NCBI GenBank assembly: GCA_947561715.1
Contig: OX387203.1
Coordinates: 7,688,001 to 7,752,000 of the forward strand
Direction of reading: 5' to 3'
DNA: 64,000 bases
Source of the DNA: Ascidia mentula
Taxonomy: Eukaryota > Chordata > Ascidiacea > Phlebobranchia > Ascidiidae
Each line of letters starts with the position of its first letter. Positions within the stretch are counted from its first letter, which is position 1. The notes beneath the pieces are model-generated. The model made no database searches. It was not told the origin of the DNA and saw only the letters and a program-made list of their open reading frames with translations. Of this stretch, positions 50,501-62,500 are shown piece after piece. A program made the position numbers and the translations under genes.

Positions 50501-53500
50501 GATTTGTAACTCAACTTTTACTGTCACAGTTAAAAGAAGTGATTTTCCATCAGGCTGGAACAATACATTTCCTTTACAGTATGAAGTGTTTTCCGGTAAA
50601 TTGGCAAGATGATTTTTGTGCATGTCTAAAAATTAATTTTCTGTTTTTCCATTACAGAACCCAAAGCACTTGTTAACAAGCCGACTACATCTGGACCAGT
50701 TCCTGTTCAACGTATGTTGTTTTTTGTCTTTCTTTTCCAATCTGTATTTTTTGAAATATGTTCTGATTTTTATGTGATGTTTTTGTGTCTAGCTTTGCAA
50801 ACTGGACTGGTTACTGTCCCAACAAGTTCAAAACCAACAATGACTTTGACCTTCCCATTTACACATTCATTAAATGGCAGTGTAACAGTGCTGGCTACTG
50901 CCCTAGGAAAGGCAGGACATAGTTTCAATGTAGATGTGACAAAAGTATGTGATGGAAATTTTACTGTAAAAATCCAGCGAACTGATGTGTTATCTGGATG
51001 GAATTCATCTTTTCCATTGAAGTTTGAAGTAACACCAAGTATGATGATTATCTTAAATAATAATTGATAAATAAACAGAAAATAAATTTATTTAACATTT
51101 TGATTAAGGTCCAAAAGCACTTGTCAACAAACCGGGTACTGCTGGACCAAGCTCTGCAATACGTAAGGATTTTTTTATTAGTCATGCCGGGTGTTTACAT
51201 CTGTTGCAAATTTATTTGTTTTTAGCATTACAAGATGGAATAGTGACAGTTCCAAAAAGTTCTTCCCCGTCAATCACTTTGACCTTCCCCTTCACACATG
51301 CTTTGAATGACAGTGTTACATTGTCGGCAACTGCACTGGGAATGCCTGGACACAGTTTTCATGTGGTTGTCACAAAAATATGTGATGGTAATTTTACTGT
51401 AAACATTAAAAGAACTGACATGTCTTCCGGATGGAACAGCTCTTTTCCTCTAAAGTTTGAAGTGACACCAGGTAGTATTTATGTGCTAAATGCATTGTGT
51501 GTTTATTATTAATCATTTGAAATTTGTTTTAGAACCTAAGTCGCTAGCCAACAGCACAGCAGGTTCAGGAACAAATGCCAAAATTCGTAAGAAAAACTTC
51601 TGATAATTTTTCTGTTACTTTTAATATAACTTCTGTATTATGTATTTGATAATTTACATTTCAGCATTGCAAAAGGGATGGGTGACAGTTCCTACATCTT
51701 CATCTCCATCTGTTTCTTTGACTTTCCCTTTTAATCAAACTTTGAACAGCAGTGTAGAATTACTGCTATCAGCAGTGGGACTTCCAAAACACACTTTTGT
51801 CCTGGATGTCACTAAGATTTGTAACTCAACTTTTACTGTCACAGTTAAAAGAAGTGATTTTCCATCAGGCTGGAACAATACATTTCCTTTACAGTATGAA
51901 GTGTTTTCCGGTAAATTGGCAAGATGATTTTTGTGCATGTCTAAAAATTAATTTTCTGTTTTTCCATTACAGAACCCAAAGCACTTGTAAACAAGCCGAC
52001 TACATCTGGACCAGTTCCTGTTCAACGTATGTTGTTTTTTGTCTTTCTTTTCCAATCTGTATTTTTTGAAATATGTTCTGATTTTTATGTGATGTTTTTG
52101 TGTCTAGCTTTGCAAACTGGACTGGTTACTGTCCCAACAAGTTCAAAACCAACAATGACTTTGACCTTCCCATTTACACATTCATTAAATGGCAGTGTAA
52201 CAGTGCTGGCTACTGCCCTAGGAAAGGCAGGACATAGTTTCAATGTAGATGTGACAAAAGTATGTGATGGAAATTTTACTGTAAAAATCCAGCGAACTGA
52301 TGTGTTATCTGGATGGAATTCATCTTTTCCATTGAAGTTTGAAGTAACACCAAGTATGATGATTATCTTAAATAATAATTGATAAATAAACAGAAAATAA
52401 ATTTATTTAACATTTTGATTAAGGTCCAAAAGCACTTGTCAACAAACCGGGTACTGCTGGACCAAGCTCTGCAATACGTAAGGATTTTTTTATTAGTCAT
52501 GCCGGGTGTTTACATCTGTTGCAAATTTATTTGTTTTTAGCATTACAAGATGGAATAGTGACAGTTCCAAAAAGTTCTTCCCCGTCAATCACTTTGACCT
52601 TCCCCTTCACACATGCTTTGAATGGCAGTGTTACATTGTCGGCAACTGCACTGGGAATGCCTGGACACAGTTTTCATGTGGTTGTCACAAAAATATGTGA
52701 TGGTAATTTTACTGTAAACATTAAAAGAACTGACATGTCTTCCGGATGGAACAGCTCTTTTCCTCTAAAGTTTGAAGTGACACCAGGTAGTATTTATGTG
52801 CTAAATGCATTGTGTGTTTATTATTAATCATTTGAAATTTGCTTTAGAACCTAAGTCGCTAGCCAACAGCACAGCAGGTTCAGGAACAAATGTCAAAATT
52901 CGTAAGAAAAACTTCTGATAATTTTTCTGTTACTTTTAATATAACTTCTGTATTATGTATTTGATAATTTACATTTCAGCATTGCAAAAGGGATGGGTGA
53001 CAGTTCCTACATCTTCATCTCCATCTGTTTCTTTGACTTTCCCTTTTAATCAAACTTTGAACAGCAGTGTAGAATTACTGCTATCAGCAGTGGGACTTCC
53101 AAAACACACTTTTGTCCTGGATGTCACTAAGATTTGTAACTCAACTTTTACTGTCACAGTTAAAAGAAGTGATTTTCCATCAGGCTGGAACAATACATTT
53201 CCTTTACAGTATGAAGTGTTTTCCGGTAAATTGGCAAGATGATTTTTGTGCATGTCTAAAAATTAATTTTCTGTTTTTCCATTACAGAACCCAAAGCACT
53301 TGTAAACAAGCCGACTACATCTGGACCAGTTCCTGTTCAACGTATGTTGTTTTTTGTCTTTCTTTTCCAATCTGTATTTTTTGAAATATGTTCTGATTTT
53401 TATGTGATGTTTTTGTGTCTAGCTTTGCAAACTGGACTGGTTACTGTCCCAACAAGTTCAAAACCAACAATGACTTTGACCTTCCCATTTACACATTCAT

Positions 53501-56500
53501 TAAATGGCAGTGTAACAGTGCTGGCTACTGCCCTAGGAAAGGCAGGACATAGTTTCAATGTAGATGTGACAAAAGTATGTGATGGAAATTTTACTGTAAA
53601 AATCCAGCGAACTGATGTGTTATCTGGATGGAATTCATCTTTTCCATTGAAGTTTGAAGTAACACCAAGTATGATGATTATCTTAAATAATAATTGATAA
53701 ATAAACAGAAAATAAATTTATTTAACATTTTGATTAAGGTCCAAAAGCACTTGTCAACAAACCGGGTACTGCTGGACCAAGCTCTGCAATACGTAAGGAT
53801 TTTTTTATTAGTCATGCCGGGTGTTTACATCTGTTGCAAATTTATTTGTTTTTAGCATTACAAGATGGAATAGTGACAGTTCCAAAAAGTTCTTCCCCGT
53901 CAATCACTTTGACCTTCCCCTTCACACATGCTTTGAATGGCAGTGTTACATTGTCGGCAACTGCACTGGGAATGCCTGGACACAGTTTTCATGTGGTTGT
54001 CACAAAATTATGTGATGGTAATTTTACTGTAAACATTAAAAGAACTGACATGTCTTCCGGATGGAACAGCTCTTTTCCTCTAAAGTTTGAAGTGACACCA
54101 GGTAGTATTTATGTGCTAAATGCATTGTGTGTTTATTATTAATCATTTGAAATTTGTTTTAGAACCTAAGTCGCTAGCCAACAGCACAGCAGGTTCAGGA
54201 ACAAATGCCAAAATTCGTAAGAAAAACTTCTGATAATTTTTCTGTTACTTTTAATATAACTTCTGTATTATGTATTTGATAATTTACATTTCAGCATTGC
54301 AAAAGGGATGGGTGACAGTTCCTACATCTTCATTTCCATCTGTTTCTTTGACTTTCCCTTTTAATCAAACTTTGAACAGCAGTGTAGAATTACTGCTATC
54401 AGCAGTGGGACTTCCAAAACACACTTTTGTCCTGGATGTCACTAAGATTTGTAACTCAACTTTTACTGTCACAGTTAAAAGAAGTGATTTTCCATCAGGC
54501 TGGAACAATACATTTCCTTTACAGTATGAAGTGTTTTCCGGTAAATTGGCAAGATGATTTTTGTGCATGTCTAAAAATTAATTTTCTGTTTTTCCATTAC
54601 AGAACCCAAAGCACTTGTTAACAAGCCGACTACATCTGGACCAGTTCCTGTTCAACGTATGTTGTTTTTTGTCTTTCTTTTCCAATCTGTATTTTTTGAA
54701 ATATGTTCTGATTTTTATGTGATGTTTTTGTGTCTAGCTTTGCAAACTGGACTGGTTACTGTCCCAACAAGTTCAAAACCAACAATGACTTTGACCTTCC
54801 CATTTACACATTCATTAAATGGCAGTGTAACAGTGCTGGCTACTGCCCTAGGAAAGGCAGGACATAGTTTCAATGTAGATGTGACAAAAGTATGTGATGG
54901 AAATTTTACTGTAAAAATCCAGCGAACTGATGTGTTATCTGGATGGAATTCATCTTTTCCATTGAAGTTTGAAGTAACACCAAGTATGATGATTATCTTA
55001 AATAATAATTGATAAATAAACAGAAAATAAATTTATTTAACATTTTGATTAAGGTCCAAAAGCACTTGTCAACAAACCGGGTACTGCTGGACCAAGCTCT
55101 GCAATACGTAAGGATTTTTTTATTAGTCATGCCGGGTGTTTACATCTGTTGCAAATTTATTTGTTTTTAGCATTACAAGATGGAATAGTGACAGTTCCAA
55201 AAAGTTCTTCCCCGTCAATCACTTTGACCTTCCCCTTCACACATGCTTTGAATGACAGTGTTACATTGTCGGCAACTGCACTGGGAATGCCTGGACACAG
55301 TTTTCATGTGGTTGTCACAAAAATATGTGATGGTAATTTTACTGTAAACATTAAAAGAACTGACATGTCTTCCGGATGGAACAGCTCTTTTCCTCTAAAG
55401 TTTGAAGTGACACCAGGTAGTATTTATGTGCTAAATGCATTGTGTGTTTATTATTAATCATTTGAAATTTGTTTTAGAACCTAAGTCGCTAGCCAACAGC
55501 ACAGCAGGTTCAGGAACAAATGCCAAAATTCGTAAGAAAAACTTCTGATAATTTTTCTGTTACTTTTAATATAACTTCTGTATTATGTATTTGATAATTT
55601 ACATTTCAGCATTGCAAAAGGGATGGGTGACAGTTCCTACATCTTCATCTCCATCTGTTTCTTTGACTTTCCCTTTTAATCAAACTTTGAACAGCAGTGT
55701 AGAATTACTGCTATCAGCAGTGGGACTTCCAAAACACACTTTTGTCCTGGATGTCACTAAGATTTGTAACTCAACTTTTACTGTCACAGTTAAAAGAAGT
55801 GATTTTCCATCAGGCTGGAACAATACATTTCCTTTACAGTATGAAGTGTTTTCCGGTAAATTGGCAAGATGATTTTTGTGCATGTCTAAAAATTAATTTT
55901 CTGTTTTTCCATTACAGAACCCAAAGCACTTGTAAACAAGCCGACTACATCTGGACCAGTTCCTGTTCAACGTATGTTGTTTTTTGTCTTTCTTTTCCAA
56001 TCTGTATTTTTTGAAATATGTTCTGATTTTTATGTGATGTTTTTGTGTCTAGCTTTGCAAACTGGACTGGTTACTGTCCCAACAAGTTCAAAACCAACAA
56101 TGACTTTGACCTTCCCATTTACACATTCATTAAATGGCAGTGTAACAGTGCTGGCTACTGCCCTAGGAAAGGCAGGACATAGTTTCAATGTAGATGTGAC
56201 AAAAGTATGTGATGGAAATTTTACTGTAAAAATCCAGCGAACTGATGTGTTATCTGGATGGAATTCATCTTTTCCATTGAAGTTTGAAGTAACACCAAGT
56301 ATGATGATTATCTTAAATAATAATTGATAAATAAACAGAAAATAAATTTATTTAACATTTTGATTAAGGTCCAAAAGCACTTGTCAACAAACCGGGTACT
56401 GCTGGACCAAGCTCTGCAATACGTAAGGATTTTTTTATTAGTCATGCCGGGTGTTTACATCTGTTGCAAATTTATTTGTTTTTAGCATTACAAGATGGAA

Positions 56501-59500
56501 TAGTGACAGTTCCAAAAAGTTCTTCCCCGTCAATCACTTTGACCTTTCCCTTCACACATGCTTTGAATGGCAGTGTTACATTGTCGGCAACTGCACTGGG
56601 AATGCCTGGACACAGTTTTCATGTGGTTGTCACAAAAATATGTGATGGTAATTTTACTGTAAACATTAAAAGAACTGACATGTCTTCCGGATGGAACAGC
56701 TCTTTTCCTCTAAAGTTTGAAGTGACACCAGGTAGTATTTATGTGCTAAATGCATTGTGTGTTTATTATTAATCATTTGAAATTTGCTTTAGAACCTAAG
56801 TCGCTAGCCAACAGCACAGCAGGTTCAGGAACAAATGTCAAAATTCGTAAGAAAAACTTCTGATAATTTTTCTGTTACTTTTAATATAACTTCTGTATTA
56901 TGTATTTGATAATTTACATTTCAGCATTGCAAAAGGGATGGGTGACAGTTCCTACATCTTCATCTCCATCTGTTTCTTTGACTTTCCCTTTTAATCAAAC
57001 TTTGAACAGCAGTGTAGAATTACTGCTATCAGCAGTGGGACTTCCAAAACACACTTTTGTCCTGGATGTCACTAAGATTTGTAACTCAACTTTTACTGTC
57101 ACAGTTAAAAGAAGTGATTTTCCATCAGGCTGGAACAATACATTTCCTTTACAGTATGAAGTGTTTTCCGGTAAATTGGCAAGATGATTTTTGTGCATGT
57201 CTAAAAATTAATTTTCTGTTTTTCCATTACAGAACCCAAAGCACTTGTAAACAAGCCGACTACATCTGGACCAGTTCCTGTTCAACGTATGTTGTTTTTT
57301 GTCTTTCTTTTCCAATCTGTATTTTTTGAAATATGTTCTGATTTTTATGTGATGTTTTTGTGTCTAGCTTTGCAAACTGGACTGGTTACTGTCCCAACAA
57401 GTTCAAAACCAACAATGACTTTGACCTTCCCATTTACACATTCATTAAATGGCAGTGTAACAGTGCTGGCTACTGCCCTAGGAAAGGCAGGACATAGTTT
57501 CAATGTAGATGTGACAAAAGTATGTGATGGAAATTTTACTGTAAAAATCCAGCGAACTGATGTGTTATCTGGATGGAATTCATCTTTTCCATTGAAGTTT
57601 GAAGTAACACCAAGTATGATGATTATCTTAAATAATAATTGATAAATAAACAGAAAATAAATTTATTTAACATTTTGATTAAGGTCCAAAAGCACTTGTC
57701 AACAAACCGGGTACTGCTGGACCAAGCTCTGCAATACGTAAGGATTTTTTTATTAGTCATGCCGGGTGTTTACATCTGTTGCAAATTTATTTGTTTTTAG
57801 CATTACAAGATGGAATAGTGACAGTTCCAAAAAGTTCTTCCCCGTCAATCACTTTGACCTTCCCCTTCACACATGCTTTGAATGGCAGTGTTACATTGTC
57901 GGCAACTGCACTGGGAATGCCTGGACACAGTTTTCATGTGGTTGTCACAAAAATATGTGATGGTAATTTTACTGTAAACATTAAAAGAACTGACATGTCT
58001 TCCGGATGGAACAGCTCTTTTCCTCTAAAGTTTGAAGTGACACCAGGTAGTATTTATGTGCTAAATGCATTGTGTGTTTATTATTAATCATTTGAAATTT
58101 GTTTTAGAACCTAAGTCGCTAGCCAACAGCACAGCAGGTTCAGGAACAAATGCCAAAATTCGTAAGAAAAACTTCTGATAATTTTTCTGTTACTTTTAAT
58201 ATAACTTCTGTATTATGTATTTGATAATTTACATTTCAGCATTGCAAAAGGGATGGGTGACAGTTCCTACATCTTCATCTCCATCTGTTTCTTTGACTTT
58301 CCCTTTTAATCAAACTTTGAACAGCAGTGTAGAATTACTGCTATCAGCAGTGGGACTTCCAAAACACACTTTTGTCCTGGATGTCACTAAGATTTGTAAC
58401 TCAACTTTTACTGTCACAGTTAAAAGAAGTGATTTTCCATCAGGCTGGAACAATACATTTCCTTTACAGTATGAAGTGTTTTCCGGTAAATTGGCAAGAT
58501 GATTTTTGTGCATGTCTAAAAATTAATTTTCTGTTTTTCCATTACAGAACCCAAAGCACTTGTAAACAAGCCGACTACATCTGGACCAGTTCCTGTTCAA
58601 CGTATGTTGTTTTTTGTCTTTCTTTTCCAATCTGTATTTTTTGAAATATGTTCTGATTTTTATGTGATGTTTTTGTGTCTAGCTTTGCAAACTGGACTGG
58701 TTACTGTCCCAACAAGTTCAAAACCAACAATGACTTTGACCTTCCCATTTACACATTCATTAAATGGCAGTGTAACAGTGCTGGCTACTGCCCTAGGAAA
58801 GGCAGGACATAGTTTCAATGTAGATGTGACAAAAGTATGTGATGGAAATTTTACTGTAAAAATCCAGCGAACTGATGTGTTATCTGGATGGAATTCATCT
58901 TTTCCATTGAAGTTTGAAGTAACACCAAGTATGATGATTATCTTAAATAATAATTGATAAATAAACAGAAAATAAATTTATTTAACATTTTGATTAAGGT
59001 CCAAAAGCACTTGTCAACAAACCGGGTACTGCTGGACCAAGCTCTGCAATACGTAAGGATTTTTTTATTAGTCATGCCGGGTGTTTACATCTGTTGCAAA
59101 TTTATTTGTTTTTAGCATTACAAGATGGAATAGTGACAGTTCCAAAAAGTTCTTCCCCGTCAATCACTTTGACCTTCCCCTTCACACATGCTTTGAATGG
59201 CAGTGTTACATTGTCGGCAACTGCACTGGGAATGCCTGGACACAGTTTTCATGTGGTTGTCACAAATATATGTGATGGTAATTTTACTGTAAACATTAAA
59301 AGAACTGACATGTTTTCCGGATGGAACAGCTCTTTTCCTCTAAAGTTTGAAGTGACACCAGGTAGTATTTATGTGCTAAATGCATTGTGTGTTTATTATT
59401 AATCATTTGAAATTTGCTTTAGAACCTAAGTCGCTAGCCAACAGCACAGCAGGTTCAGGAACAAATGTCAAAATTCGTAAGAAAAACTTCTGATAATTTT

Positions 59501-62500
59501 TCTGTTACTTTTAATATAACTTCTGTATTATGTATTTGATAATTTACATTTCAGCATTGCAAAAGGGATGGGTGACAGTTCCTACATCTTCATCTCCATC
59601 TGTTTCTTTGACTTTCCCTTTTAATCAAACTTTGAACAGCAGTGTAGAATTACTGCTATCAGCAGTGGGACTTCCAAAACACACTTTTGTCCTGGATGTC
59701 ACTAAGATTTGTAACTCAACTTTTACTGTCACAGTTAAAAGAAGTGATTTTCCATCAGGCTGGAACAATACATTTCCTTTACAGTATGAAGTGTTTTCCG
59801 GTAAATTGGCAAGATGATTTTTGTGCATGTCTAAAAATTAATTTTCTGTTTTTCCATTACAGAACCCAAAGCACTTGTTAACAAGCCGACTACATCTGGA
59901 CCAGTTCCTGTTCAACGTATGTTGTTTTTTGTCTTTCTTTTCCAATCTGTATTTTTTGAAATATGTTCTGATTTTTATGTGATGTTTTTGTGTCTAGCTT
60001 TGCAAACTGGACTGGTTACTGTCCCAACAAGTTCAAAACCAACAATGACTTTGACCTTCCCATTTACACATTCATTAAATGGCAGTGTAACAGTGCTGGC
60101 TACTGCCCTAGGAAAGGCAGGACATAGTTTCAATGTAGATGTGACAAAAGTATGTGATGGAAATTTTACTGTAAAAATCCAGCGAACTGATGTGTTATCT
60201 GGATGGAATTCATCTTTTCCATTGAAGTTTGAAGTAACACCAAGTATGATGATTATCTTAAATAATAATTGATAAATAAACAGAAAATAAATTTATTTAA
60301 CATTTTGATTAAGGTCCAAAAGCACTTGTCAACAAACCGGGTACTGCTGGACCAAGCTCTGCAATACGTAAGGATTTTTTTATTAGTCATGCCGGGTGTT
60401 TACATCTGTTGCAAATTTATTTGTTTTTAGCATTACAAGATGGAATAGTGACAGTTCCAAAAAGTTCTTCCCCGTCAATCACTTTGACCTTCCCCTTCAC
60501 ACATGCTTTGAATGGCAGTGTTACATTGTCGGCAACTGCACTGGGAATGCCTGGACACAGTTTTCATGTGGTTGTCACAAAAATATGTGATGGTAATTTT
60601 ACTGTAAACATTAAAAGAACTGACATGTCTTCCGGATGGAACAGCTCTTTTCCTCTAAAGTTTGAAGTGACACCAGGTAGTATTTATGTGCTAAATGCAT
60701 TGTGTGTTTATTATTAATCATTTGAAATTTGTTTTAGAACCTAAGTCGCTAGCCAACAGCACAGCAGGTTCAGGAACAAATGCCAAAATTCGTAAGAAAA
60801 ACTTCTGATAATTTTTCTGTTACTTTTAATATAACTTCTGTATTATGTATTTGATAATTTACATTTCAGCATTGCAAAAGGGATGGGTGACAGTTCCTAC
60901 ATCTTCATCTCCATCTGTTTCTTTGACTTTCCCTTTTAATCAAACTTTGAACAGCAGTGTAGAATTACTGCTATCAGCAGTGGGACTTCCAAAACACACT
61001 TTTGTCCTGGATGTCACTAAGATTTGTAACTCAACTTTTACTGTCACAGTTAAAAGAAGTGATTTTCCATCAGGCTGGAACAATACATTTCCTTTACAGT
61101 ATGAAGTGTTTTCCGGTAAATTGGCAAGATGATTTTTGTGCATGTCTAAAAATTAATTTTCTGTTTTTCCATTACAGAACCCAAAGCACTTGTTAACAAG
61201 CCGACTACATCTGGACCAGTTCCTGTTCAACGTATGTTGTTTTTTGTCTTTCTTTTCCAATCTGTATTTTTTGAAATATGTTCTGATTTTTATGTGATGT
61301 TTTTGTGTCTAGCTTTGCAAACTGGACTGGTTACTGTCCCAACAAGTTCAAAACCAACAATGACTTTGACCTTCCCATTTACACATTCATTAAATGGCAG
61401 TGTAACAGTGCTGGCTACTGCCCTAGGAAAGGCAGGACATAGTTTCAATGTAGATGTGACAAAAGTATGTGATGGAAATTTTACTGTAAAAATCCAGCGA
61501 ACTGATGTGTTATCTGGATGGAATTCATCTTTTCCATTGAAGTTTGAAGTAACACCAAGTATGATGATTATCTTAAATAATAATTGATAAATAAACAGAA
61601 AATAAATTTATTTAACATTTTGATTAAGGTCCAAAAGCACTTGTCAACAAACCGGGTACTGCTGGACCAAGCTCTGCAATACGTAAGGATTTTTTTATTA
61701 GTCATGCCGGGTGTTTACATCTGTTGCAAATTTATTTGTTTTTAGCATTACAAGATGGAATAGTGACAGTTCCAAAAAGTTCTTCCCCGTCAATCACTTT
61801 GACCTTCCCCTTCACACATGCTTTGAATGGCAGTGTTACATTGTCGGCAACTGCACTGGGAATGCCTGGACACAGTTTTCATGTGGTTGTCACAAAAATA
61901 TGTGATGGTAATTTTACTGTAAACATTAAAAGAACTGACATGTCTTCCGGATGGAACAGCTCTTTTCCTCTAAAGTTTGAAGTGACACCAGGTAGTATTT
62001 ATGTGCTAAATGCATTGTGTGTTTATTATTAATCATTTGAAATTTGTTTTAGAACCTAAGTCGCTAGCCAACAGCACAGCAGGTTCAGGAACAAATGCCA
62101 AAATTCGTAAGAAAAACTTCTGATAATTTTTCTGTTACTTTTAATATAACTTCTGTATTATGTATTTGATAATTTACATTTCAGCATTGCAAAAGGGATG
62201 GGTGACAGTTCCTACATCTTCATCTCCATCTGTTTCTTTGACTTTCCCTTTTAATCAAACTTTGAACAGCAGTGTAGAATTACTGCTATCAGCAGTGGGA
62301 CTTCCAAAACACACTTTTGTCCTGGATGTCACTAAGATTTGTAACTCAACTTTTACTGTCACAGTTAAAAGAAGTGATTTTCCATCAGGCTGGAACAATA
62401 CATTTCCTTTACAGTATGAAGTGTTTTCCGGTAAATTGGCAAGATGATTTTTGTGCATGTCTAAAAATTAATTTTCTGTTTTTCCATTACAGAACCCAAA

